Shown here piece by piece: positions 11,601 through 25,300 of a stretch of 64,000 bases of DNA (position 1 is its first letter; the number at the start of each line of letters is the position of its first letter). Both the position numbers and the translations under genes were made by a program. The notes beneath the pieces were generated by a model. The model did not search any database, was not told the origin of the DNA, and was given only the letters and a program-made list of their open reading frames with translations. Origin of the DNA: Podospora pseudoanserina (lineage: Eukaryota > Ascomycota > Sordariomycetes > Sordariales > Podosporaceae); NCBI RefSeq assembly GCF_035222485.1, contig NW_026946671.1, positions 1,550,001 through 1,614,000 of the forward strand, given 5' to 3'.

Positions 11601-13233
11601 CCCAGAAGTGGAGGTCTGCCAAACGGCGGTCAAAATTCTCGAAAAGGCGTGCAATACTCAAAACCACTTGAAATACATTGTCGAGTGTCGGCCGGCACTA
11701 GATCACTTGGGTGAGATAGGTGCTCCCCTCCTCTTACGCTTCCTATCGACCTCGATTGGGTACCACTACCTCGATGGGTTGGACTACATTAGCAACGAGA
11801 TGGATGATTGGTTCCTCGGGCGAAACGACTCCTATGTCGGTGTCATTGAAGCCAGTCTAGCGCGATCCTTCATGGACCATCAGGACGACCACACCAACCG
11901 AATAAGCGTCTTTGATGATGAGCAGGAGATGGAGGCCGACAGCCACGTTCCGCCACACTTCTACCGTGAGCTTACCCGCACCCAAGAAGGCTGCCGGCTT
12001 CTTAGCGACAAGGGTCACTTTAACGAGTTTGTCACCACGATTCGCGAGCATGGCATGCAATCCGACGACCCAGAAATGATGGTCAAGGTCAAAGGTTGTC
12101 TTTGGGCGGTAGGTAACGTCGGATCAATGGAGCTCGGCGCCCCGTTCCTGGAGTCTTGCGATGTTGTGGAGCAGATCATCAACATTGCTCAAAATCACGA
12201 AGTCATGAGTCTCCGCGGCACAGCTTTTTTTGTCCTTGGACTCATATCACGTTCCATTCATGGACTGGAGATCTTGTCGGAAAATGGGTGGGACTCCAAC
12301 ACAAACATTTTGGGGCAGTCTCTCGGCTTCTGCGTCCCTACCGAGTTGGACCGGCTGTTTTCTCTCAAGCCTTGGAAGCACATACCGGTTACCAACATTC
12401 AACTACCTGATGCCCAAAAGACAGAAAGAGACAAACTGCCATCTGTCCCGTCCCGCCCGAGGTCGCTGAGTCTTATCAAGGCTATCCAAGCAGAGGCAGA
12501 TGCCCAGGAAGACACGCCAACAGGGTCGGTGCCGGAGGAGATCCAGCGCGTTGAGCTAGATCCGGACCCGGTAAACCAGAGGATTCTGGAGCTGATGATT
12601 GACATGGCGAACATGGTGCTGTACCGGAGGGCGAGGGCAGAGTTGATGCACATCAAGCAGCAGACACAAGTGAGGCATCAGCAAGCTCAGGCACAAACGC
12701 AGCCGCAGACACCAACGCGGAACAATCAGAAAAGAGTTCTTGGGAGTGGGGCCTCGTCGTTTTCACAGCCACACTTGTTTAGAAGGGTCATGGGCTTATT
12801 GGAGTCCCATCACTACCGCTTGCAGGATAGAGCGATGATTGTAGGGTTATTTGAACGGAGCGTGTTTAGGGCGATAGTATATGGGGATGAAGACAGTCAG
12901 GAAGAGGGGGGAAGCAGTGAGAGTGAAAGTGATTCTGACTTTGGAGACGCAAACCAGGCGGGCGTGGGTCAGAGAAGGCAGGGGTTTGTTATGCAGCGGG
13001 ATCAGCAACACCTACAGCAGCAGCAGGAGCGGAATAAAGAGGAGGGGAGCAGTGGGGAGGAGAGTAGTGATGAAGAGGAGGATGAGAGTGACGACGATGA
13101 TGCTTATAGTGGAAGTGAGGGAGATGAACAGAGGACGGAACGGCTGAGGAGTGTGAGCGATCCCGCGGGAGGCAGCACTACCAGGAGACATGGAACGGGG
13201 AGGGGGAGAGGTGGCACTCAGGGGGCGTTCTGA
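8648..13233 (+). CDS. ste16: TORC2 subunit Rictor / Ste16 / Avo3 homologue
   Basis: Scaffold subunit of target-of-rapamycin complex 2, which controls AGC kinases, actin organisation and membrane stress responses. Two exons, 8648-9678 and 9744-13233, encode 1506 residues; the 65-base intron has donor GTAAGC, a GCTAATG branch and acceptor ATCAG. A Gln-rich CAG/CAA tract covers residues 20-51. A charged helical segment at 125-205 resembles the HR1 region of fungal Ste16. The Rictor N-terminal armadillo region runs from about 255, and SLAKDRKSDVEREQALKFVRAFLDVKDGVREISRAV is typical of it (shown here only as a location marker around residue 345). The middle region is near 720, the RasGEF_N-like stretch MLDRWRIFNMLYRI near 869, and the C-terminal RICTOR_V block (GCRLLSDKGHFNEFV) near 1095. 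The last 130 residues are acidic, serine-rich and Gln-rich. The ATG at 8648 is the first in frame. Confidence 0.93.
8706..8800 (+). repeat. CAG/CAA (polyglutamine) tract in Rictor
   Basis: An imperfect CAG/CAA trinucleotide repeat near the 5' end of the Rictor coding sequence encodes runs of glutamine broken by G, T and H. CAG and CAA are mixed. Length variation between strains is likely by slippage. Confidence 0.85.
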
Positions 13234-14054
13234 CAGGGATGGATTTGTAGCATATGAGATGGCCAGATGGGTCGTTTTGGATCTGTCCTGGAACTGCTAT
13301 ATTGTAGATTCTCAGCGTGGGGGTTGCTGGGGTTTGATATTTTGAGCGGGCGAGTCTTTACTGTTTCACGTTGTGTTTTTTTTTTGGTTTATATCGTGCA
13401 TATCAAAAGGCGAAGGTGGCCGATGGGAATGGTCGGATCATGGTTACGTCGTTACGTCGACTTGCATATACTTCTGGTCAGAACACAGTGGGATGGCATA
13501 AGCGGATTGGCGTTTGTAAAGAAAACATGGTAGCCAGACGAGAGACAATCTGAAGGCTGTGAACATATCATCATGTTTGCGGGTCACAAACAAGTGTTGG
13601 CCAATCGTCTTACAAGGTGCTCCCATGTCTATGATGTCTGTCAGAACGGTGATAGGAACAACTTCTATTTGGTGCATCTTTCAGAGTCAAGTAACACAAA
13701 GCATACATGCGATGAACCTATCTTCTTTCTTCGGTCAAGTCCCATGCTGCAGACACCGAGTTGCTCGTAGCCATGGACTGCATAATACGTAACGGCGTAC
13801 TCCATCGACAATTCCATGGCACCCCACCGTTTGTTGCACCCCTCCTTTGACCTCGCCCACCCCCACCACCCACTCAGTCATCACTTATTATTCGGTAATC
13901 ACTCATTCAGTCTCTCAACATCAACCGCAAGAGATTTCTGAAACCCTTTTGATCTTTCAGAGACTCGTTTTTTTTTTTTTTTGGTTTTTTTATAAAAAAA
14001 AACCCAAAAAAAACCAAAAAAAAACTTCCTGTGAAGCCGGTCAAAATTTCCAAA
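13234..14054. other. Intergenic region between Rictor and THI20-like gene
   Basis: Contains the 3' flank of the Rictor gene and the promoter and leader of the thiamine-pathway gene. I see no coding signal. The last 90 bases hold a long T-tract/A-tract inverted repeat, listed separately. No TPP riboswitch (CTGAGA plus its partner motif) was recognised. Confidence 0.6.
13968..14034. repeat. T-tract / A-tract inverted repeat in the THI20-like leader
   Basis: A run of 15 T, then GG, then 7 T, is followed after a TATA centre by 9 A or so, CCC, 8 A, CC and 9 A. The T-GG-T arm can fold back on the A-CCC-A arm. The element ends about 20 bases before the ATG at 14055, so it probably lies in the mRNA leader or at the transcription start. 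Homopolymer length is also a place where assembly errors are common. Confidence 0.75.
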
Positions 14055-16055
14055 ATGCCACCTGGAAGAATCCTCGTCATCGCCGGGTCTGATTCCTCTG
14101 GCGGAGCGTATGTTTTCTCTTACCTATCTACGATCAACCCTCACCACCATTTTTTTCTTTTCTACTCACAAGGAGACTAACCCCCAAAAATGACCAGCGG
14201 CCTGGAAGCAGACCAAAAAGTCATCGCCGCCCACGGCTGCTACGCCATGACGGCCACCACAGCCCTCACAGCCCAGAACACCCTCGGTGTGCACGACATA
14301 CACCATGTCCCCGCCGAGTTTCTTCGGAAGCAGATTGATGCTGTTGTGACGGACGTCGGGGTGGATGTTGTCAAGACTGGTAAACTCCCTCTCAACGTTC
14401 AAACATGTTTTTGAGGGATTGAATTGTACTGACTGTAAAACAAAAGGCATGCTGGCATCAGCTGGGATTATCGAGGCTGTGGCTGAAGTGATTCGGGAAT
14501 ATAAACTCAAGACGGTGGTTGTCGACCCGGTTATGGTTGCCACGACGGGCTCGCCTTTGTTGCCTAATACCTCGCTTTCGCTTCTTAGGGAGAAACTCGT
14601 GCCTTTGGCTACGGTTCTCACGCCTAATCTGCCTGAGGCGAGGTTGCTACTTGCTGATGCTGGGTTTGGACACTTGCCGGTGGAGAAGGTGAGTGATTTG
14701 GAGGGGATTGCCAGGACGGTGGGGAGTTTAGGGCCGAAGTGGGTTTTGATCAAGGGGGGGCATTGTCCTTTTAATGGGGAGGGGATGATTGCGGCGGAGG
14801 AGGGGAAGAGGGAGAAGGTGGTGGATGTGCTTTGGGGGAGGGATGAGAAGGGGGGGGAGGTGCTGAGACGGGTCGAGACGCCTTACTGGGAGAGTAAGCA
14901 TACGCACGGGACGGGGTGTTCTTTGGCTTGTGAGTTGTACCCTTTAACGGGTTGAGAGAGTTGGGGTGCTGATGTGATTGACAGCGGCGATTGCGTGTAA
15001 CTTGGCGAAGAGGATGGATATGCCCCAGGCGGTGGAAGCGGCGTGTCGATATGTTGAGGCTGGGATAAAGACTGCGCCGGGACTGGGGAAGGGGAATGGG
15101 CCGTTGAACCACTTCCACTCGACGTATACGTTGCCATTCGCGCCGTGAGTTACGACCTCGGATTGGAAGAATAAGAAAGAGGCACTGATCTTGTGAACTA
15201 GGGGCCACTTCATTGAGTACCTGCTCGAAAGACCAGACGTCGCTCCAGTGTGGAAGCGCTATGTCACTCACCCTTTTGTGTTGGCCATGGGCGATGGCAC
15301 ATTGCCGTTGGAGTCGTTCAAGGGGTATTTGATCCAGGATTATCTGTATCTGGTCTGTTGCCCCACCCTACCTACCGCACCGCTTGGCTGACGATAATGC
15401 CAGACACATTACGCCCGAGCAAGTGCCCTTGCTGGGTATAAAGCCAAAAAGATTGAGGATATCGGCGCCGCTGCTACTATTGTAACACACATCTTCCACG
15501 AGATGGAGCTGCACATCAACTACTGCAGCGGCTTCGGTATCTCGAAGCAGGATATCGAGAGCTGCGAGGAGAAGGAAGCATGCACGGCGTACACAAGATA
15601 CGTCTTGGATATCGGCAACTCGGAGGACTGGCTGGCTTTGCAAGTTGCCATGGCCCCGTGCCTCTTGGGGTATGGAGATATCGCCAAGAGGCTGTTTTCT
15701 GACCCCAGGTCCAAACGAGGAGGAAATGTTTACTGGGCCTGGATCAAGAACTATGTGGAGGATGACTATCTGCTGGCTCTCAAGACCGGCTCCGGTGAGT
15801 GGTGGACTGTCCAATCAAGACGAGAGAAATCAGTGCCAGATAACAGAGCAAGCTAACGGCGGATGATGACGAACAAAGACCTGCTGGAACGACACGCCGT
15901 GCTTCAAAGCCCCGCCCGAATAGATGAGCTGGCCAGCATCTTTATCCATGCTACAAAGGTAGGTTGCATGCTCTTGAGCAAACACGAAAGACATGAGCTG
16001 ATGGGGAGTTTGTTAGATGGAGATTGCGTTCTGGGAAATGTACAGCTCCCATTGA
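14055..16055 (+). CDS. THI20: Bifunctional HMP/HMP-P kinase and TenA protein (THI20 type)
   Basis: Phosphorylates hydroxymethylpyrimidine and its monophosphate for thiamine synthesis; the fused TenA domain acts in thiamine salvage. Eight exons: 14055-14107, 14198-14379, 14447-14929, 14985-15144, 15202-15352, 15404-15794, 15879-15958 and 16017-16055, giving 512 residues in a consistent frame. The kinase half (about 1-280) starts ILVIAGSDSSGGAG, a ThiD substrate motif. It contains VDPVMVATTG, LTPNLPEA and the anion-hole region KHTHGTGCSLASAIA. The TenA half (from about 293) has FIEYLLERPDVAPVWKRYV, QDYLYL, HIFHEMELH and the KEACTAYTRYVL segment with the expected cysteine. The last exon is only 39 bases and encodes MEIAFWEMYSSH. 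Intron 5 uses an unusual GTCTGT donor. This is the same domain order as yeast Thi20/21, without a further domain. Confidence 0.93.
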
Positions 16056-16922
16056 AGTAACAATTTTTGACAGGACTCTTTGTGAGTAGGTACCTGTCTG
16101 AGTCGTGTGGGCTCCAGCTACAAGTGGGGAGGCTAGACTCACCTAGATGGGATCCCAAAAAGGCCTTAAAGTTCAATTGTGAAGTTTTGTGACGCTCGCA
16201 GACTGCAGTGAGGAAGTGAGTGGGATGCCCATCAGCATGCCTGTGACGCAAGTGGGGCTGTTGAAGTGAATTTCAGTGGATGCCTCAGGCACTCAGCTTA
16301 TCGGAAGGCCCAGCGGCTCTTATCAGACGCAGACCGCCTCGCCAAAGCAGAAAAAAATAAAATCTGGAGCGAAAGCCAAGGCGCTGCTGGATCCACCCAA
16401 GAAAAGTGCTAACAAATTTTGGCCCAGACAAATTCCGGGGGCGATCTTTTGAACCCTTCCCTCTTTCCCATCCCCAAAGCTTTTTTCTCGCCTCGCCGAG
16501 ATCTCACTCTTACCTCTTCCCTCCCCCTCGACCAACCCACCAAAGGACTCTGCCATCGCAAGATCCTTCATTCCACTCACTTACCTCAAGTCCATCTTGC
16601 GGTACTGCATCAGAGTCGGGTTGCACCATTTGCATCTCTTTCCCGCCTGTTTTTTTGACGCGCCGCATCCTCTTCACCGAGCAACGTCGGCACCTCTTCA
16701 TCTCGCAGCGCATAATTTTCTTGTCGCAGCAGAACCATTTCTTCCTCGCTCCTACCAGCACAAATTCTTTGTGTCGGCTCTCAGCACTGCTCTTGATCAA
16801 CCGATCCAGCCAGTGTTCAATACATTGATTCGGTCGCCCCAGTCCGAATCTCTTCCTCTGTCGACGACAGCAAGCATCGTGTCTAAAACAGGACCGACTT
16901 TTACACCTCAATAATCACAGTC
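16056..16922. promoter_or_regulatory. Promoter and leader of DBP2
   Basis: Between the THI20-like stop and the DBP2 start codon. Positions 16440-16700 are strongly pyrimidine-rich (CTCTTTCCC-like), common in promoters of highly expressed fungal genes, and the 5' leader probably starts there. No conserved open frame is seen. Confidence 0.55.
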
Positions 16923-19315
<2,393 letters not shown>

Positions 19316-22300
19316 GCATGTACTGCCGCTCCAATCATGAAGGCTTTGATTCGCCTGAGAATCTTGTCTGTCGTCTTGACTTTTTTCCCTGCCAGGCCCT
19401 CGGCAGGCTGGCTTTCAACCTGGTGGCATCCATTTTCGGACACACGGCGTTACGCGTAGACGGTTAGAGGTCGGTTACGGTTCATGGGTTCTTTAAGGGC
19501 ACCTGGTGGTTCATGTTTGCGTCATGGCTTTTTAGCTCTTCATTTTCATGTGTGGGTTAGGTGTGGCTCGCTTTCTTGTCGTCCCTTGGGGATTGTCTTG
19601 TGGTGGCAGTATGCCATGCCACAGTTTGCATCTTTGCAAAACCTTGTGCCATCATCGTTACAGCAGCGATCAGCCATAGCTGATCATTGTTGGCCAATTT
19701 TTTGGTCAGTTCTTCACTAACAGATGATGGGCCGGTTGATCACCCAAGGCCAAGAGCAGCTTGCTATCTGTAGCAGCAGCAGCCAAAACAAAAGTATTCT
19801 AAAAAGCCTGGTTTGTTGGTTTTATACTCATCGGGGTCGCATGTTTTTCAGTTCCCCCCGTATCAGCGTTACCCTGCTTACTGCTTCTTGTACCCAAAGT
19901 GTAGTAGTCGCTTAGTTATTCATTGCAAGAGGAGGAATAGATGGCTAGCATCTGTCCCTTCTTGTCTCAGCAGCTTCGCTTCGCGGAAGTGCATGCTGGC
20001 GATGACAGCGCCGTGTAATTAGAGCAGATTAGATGAGCTGTCTCAACATGAGAGTAGTATGAGATGTGTTGGGATTTGTCTTGGTGTGTGGTATGCTTCC
20101 ATCCAATCTTTGTGCTGTTCATTCGGGCTGTGGTGGGTGTGTGTTTGCTTCATGTTACTCAGCCTTGGGGGCATAGCTTGAAACACTTGTCACTCTCTTG
20201 TAGTAGAAAAGGAGGTGGGGAATGGTCAGTAGTATAATCTAATGAGCTCTATGTTTGTTCTTTCTAAGCTTTTGTTTTTGGTCTCTTCACTGTCGAGATT
20301 GTCTTCGGTGCCTTTGGCTTTGGTTTTTTTTCTTCTCCCTTCTCTCTTCTCTGCTTTCTTCTCTTCTCTCTTCTCTTCTACATTATGTTCATTTGTTTAC
20401 CTCTTGAGTGGGTGTTGTTGTGATAGGTGTCGTGATGGTGTGGTGGTCTCTTTTCTGTTAACAAAACATATAGATCTTTTATTCAGGTTCCTAGGAGCCC
20501 GTTCCAGGTACAGTGTCGTTGGACGGTCAATAAGCAATATCTGATGCACTGTAGACGTCAAAATAAGCAGTCTGTAGTCTGTTCAGGCTTGTGAACTCAC
20601 CCTGCGGTGGCTGAGGGTGCCTGCTGGTTTACCTTTTATTTCTAACATCAACGGTAGAAAAGTCTATCAACTTTATGTTGACGTCTAATTGCTCAAGAGA
20701 CTTGCGTTAGTGGTAGAACAGAGCTGGGAGGCGGAGGAGGTAAGTGGGTAGGATTGGGCTTAAATGGGGAAAGTTGAGGCTAAGAGCAGGAGATGTATAT
20801 GCAGGGTTGATCGTGAATTGTAGTGGTTGGTTGTAGTTTCGGGGCTGAACTGTGGGAATGGGGTGTGGTATAGTTCATAGACACATGAACAGAACAGTGT
20901 AGAGGGTTCTTGTAATAGTAGGGAGGCAACAATTGTGGACACAATGTTGGCGATCAAGTCATTTCGTTTGGCATTCTAGGCTGATCGTAAAGAAAGAACA
21001 AAACTAGGTCTGGCGTTATGCGAGGTCTAATAACCTTTGGATAATATAACGTGTTGGACTGTAGTTACGTTCCTGGTAAATCTTGTCTCTTTGCCTTGTG
21101 GCAGCCGTGAGCTTCTTAATCAAGTATGGCCATACTACCACCTCCAAGCAGTTGACTGTTCTGCAAAGAAGACGGTTTGAACGTCGCCACATTGAAACGC
21201 CGACGACAGTTTACAATCGGGCAGTGGCTTAGCTGCGTCTGGACTCATGCCGATCCATTAGATATGGTTCGTAGCCGGTGGTCGGTTAGTGTGTGCGCCC
21301 TTATACTGGGTAGAGCTGAATCTTGACGAACCTGTCGACGATGGCGTTTGCTAACAGGACACTGGGCAGTTTGACGGGAGAAACGAGGCCGGTTCACTTA
21401 ACCCCGCAAACTGTTAGTCTTGATGTTGTCCTCAGACTAACCATAACGAAGCCCATAGCTTAGTTTATTCCCCCCAGAGAAGCGCCACATGCTCGATGAC
21501 ATTTTGGCAAAGACAGAATGAGAAGCCAGACCGGTATTCGAGTCATCCAAGAAGGGGACAGGCAAGCACTCCCAACGCTTCCAGAGATCAGAGCAAGGTT
21601 CCAGGTCAATCTCCTGACTTCTTCGGCTTACGCAGAAGCAGGTCATTTTCTGGTAAGCCTTCGAGGATGTTCGAAAGCTTCCATGGCACGAGGCAGGAGT
21701 CCGCTGATATCAATTCGTACACTTCTAGGCTGACCATGATACTCATCATCTGGGCTGGCTTCTTCAGCCACACCCAGTTTTAAGTTCACAACCGCCATCA
21801 TGCAAAACCATCGCTGACCGAGCATTTGCCCCAACGCTTCTCTCCCTGTGCCACTGCAACCGTATGGCAAATCAAATTCGGCCGAATCCAGCAACACTGA
21901 AACGGAGAGAGCTTAACATTGTAAAAGTGGAGAGTCTCGGCGTGAGTTTGTGAAGAGAAGATATAAAGCCCAGCCACCACTGACTTTTCCGGGTCATCGA
22001 GATACAAGGTTCTGCAGTATTCATCGTGTGTCGGCTCAAATTCTCATCCGACATGCCCCATGGCGCACCATGGCACCGTCTCCTCCCCTAACTCGTGGCG
22101 CCCATGTGAAATTTCTGAGTGTCATGTTGATACTCGGTCCGACTTCGTATGCCGACTTCGTCACGCCTGAATCATGATCCTCAGGCGACTGACGAGTCTC
22201 CATTTGGAACCATGGAAGTTGCTCGCCCTTCTCCGCTGCTGATACACAGAGGTTTCCAACTTTCGAAGTGATGCCTATTCCCCCATCTTGAAGGTCGTAG

Positions 22301-25300
22301 ACACGTCAAAAGCCATGCGCCGACAACCACATCAAGTCTTACGAGGAACCCTTGATTAAACTTGGGATCTCGGTTCCTGTGACATGGCTATCACGCCTGC
22401 CTTCGCGATTCTCAACCAGTATACAGCCAGAACCCCCCGCCTATGCAACAACTCCTAGCAGAAGACACATCCGCGGTTGACTTTGAAGAAATCAGATACA
22501 CATGATCGCCACCAACACCTTGGTGTCTTACGCATAGGCTGACCCTCTCATACCAAACGGCGATGACCGTCAAAACACCCCCTCGCCAACCCTCAACACC
22601 ACACATCCACAGCCAACGAGAAGTTGCGGGGTCAACTCCGGACCGTATAACGCTACCGACTGGACTAGGGCGGGACGGCGCCAGATCCGCATGCCCAATA
22701 CACCCCGCTTCCCGTTACCATTACTTAGCGTATTGTGCACAGTGCCTTTGGGTATACCTGCCGCCACACCGCCATATACGAAAGACAAGGGTATCGTGAG
22801 TGATGGCAACGCACGTACCGAGCGACACCTCACACACCGATATGAGGTTTGTTGGCCACGAGGCTGCCGGCAATGCCCAACAAAGGAGAGAAGAGGGTGC
22901 TTGACAACAACCAGAACAGCAAGCAACTCTCGGCCGAGTAAATCCTGCCGATCCTCCGCAAGCAACTGAGAGGGGCATCCAGGTGGGGAACTAAACAATC
23001 GAGGGGGTGGATAATCATGGGAAAAGTCCCTCTCTCCCCGGGCGTTCTCCTCCTCCACGCAAAGTCCGTCCCTCCCACCTGATGGTATGTCGTGTTATCA
23101 GTGCGGATCAGTTCCAGACCCTGTTCCGCAAGCCCACCAGTATCCGCAGGCAGCCAAAGAGTCCACTGGTGTTTGTGTTTGCTCAGGTGCCTTCGCCCAT
23201 TGCTCTCCTAAGATTGCTTTTCTTCTCACCCTTTGCCATTTGCCTCCACCCCCGGCCGCCTATCTCTTGCTCGGCTGGTCGAGAACCCACCCTCTGGGGC
23301 AACTCCGCATTTTGTTAAGGGCCGAGTCCCTTCTTGGCTCGGATGACCAGGTGGATCATTCTTGTTGCCATCCACCACCATCTCAATCAACTTGGGGCCA
23401 AATATTACCCGCCTGGATTGCTTCAGGGTTCTCCACCACTCCCACTGTGTGCTGCAACGATTTGAATACTGTAGGGAAAATCGATACATTATTCTCAGCT
23501 AAACAAGTGCTGTCGAAGTGGTCGATCATCTCCGGCCGGCGGGACAGGGCTTAGTGCCGTCTCTCTGAAAGTTGCGGACACAGTACAGTAGTGCCATATC
23601 CAGCATCACGGATCGACAAAGTGTATACATACCAATAAGCAAAATAGACTTGCCATGCTGTTTGCTGGCTGGTGTCGGGACTTGACCGCTCGCTTGGGTT
23701 GCGTCTACTTTGCTTTGCCATGCTTACTGTGTACTGCTTTTACCAAGACGGTCTAGCTCTTTCCCGAGGGTCGGGTTGTGTGGTGCACAAAGTGGCCAGC
23801 AGCAAGCCCGAGCGTGATATCGTGTCCTGCAGCTTTGGATGGTGGGGATAGCAAAGAAGCAACAGGGACACCATCCCATTGCGGCCCCTACCACGACGCT
23901 CTCTTCAGCTGTCTCAGGTACCCCAGCATTGCCAGCCCCCGATCGTCTTTCGTCCATCAATGCTTGACCAATGGGCATTACCGCTTCTGGCGGGGCAAAA
24001 CAATGGGCTTTATCACTGTGTACAGTCCTAGCGTAACTGTACCAGTTGATGAAGTGCTCTCTTTCCTCATCGGCACTCGAGTCCAACAAATGGCGGCACT
24101 GTAGAAGCGAGTGGCCTCCTATGCCAAGATGGTGTTTGTTGTCTTTCCAGCTGCATGATGCCTTCCAAACCGATTTCTACTCTTTATCGTCTCTGGGGAG
24201 GTGAACCAGTGACGGTGATGGCCGTGATAGTAATAGAATGATGGTAATAGCGAACCGGGAAACACTTGCTGTGTTGCTATTCAGGATGTGGAGACTGGTC
24301 GCCAAACCCGGAGTCAGGGTCTCTAGCAGCTGAAGGGACCATCCATGTTTTCATGAAACACGTCAACAGTCTTGTTGATGACGTGAAGGGTGCAATCTGG
24401 AGACTCTTGTGGTGTACGTCGGAATTTTTTCCGGACGAACAGGAGGACTGATAGGTAACAGGACGGGTAGTTAGCTCCTATACTATGGGCTGTGTACACT
24501 ATATTGTAAGCTTTATCACGGCCAATTTCCAGACTGCGTTACATACATATATAAGTTCAGCAATAGCTTGCTGAGGTAGCTGATGAAAGCCTCTGGTTGG
24601 TGAGGAGGACAGGTTTCTTCAAGACTAAGATCTCGCGCTACCACCGCCAACACGTGCCATCGCCGATCGCACCACACCTAGTTTCGACGTGCATTATTAC
24701 GGAATCATCGTTTTTTTCTTTGAAGGAGCATCACGTAACAAAGCTGCTGGGGGACAAAAGGTCGATCGGAAGAATGCTCTACGCACCTGCCTGGACATGA
24801 AAAAGCCCACAACACAACAACGGGAATGTTGAAGGGCCCGGGCGGGACCACCAACCTGCCATCAGAAATCCCAAAAGCGTTCAAGCAAGCGAGAGCGAGA
24901 GACCCTTGAACCAGTTGCTGATCGTGGGCTTTCCCCGCCTGCCCGCCTGGATGTGATGATTTCCGCCCACATCCCTTGTGCCCTTCTTCTGGCGACGACA
25001 TAGACACGCTCCACCCCTGAACCAAGCACGGTGTGGGACCTGGGGCAGGGGTGCGCACCAGCCACTCTCTCCACTGACTGGAGCGTGTGGAGACGGACGA
25101 GGCCCAAAGCGAAATGCGGAGCCAGCGGACGAACTGGAGTGATAGCCGACCGCCTGCCTGCCTGCCTTTCCACTCTCCAAAACCTCCAATCGACCGCCGT
25201 CAAGGCTCTGACCCCTCCTCGCCATATCAAATCAGATCAGAGGGGTTTTGTCCGAAAAGAGGGTGTTGCATTGTTGGTGTCCCAGCGCAGCCCGCGTGCA

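Noticed and set aside
13800-14054. Possible TPP riboswitch in the leader of the thiamine gene
   Set aside because: The conserved CTGAGA and partner elements of the aptamer are not present; only the T/A hairpin is seen.
22570-23058. 162-codon minus-strand frame in the CON7 upstream interval
   Set aside because: No motif or splice partner; comparable frames overlap it on both strands.
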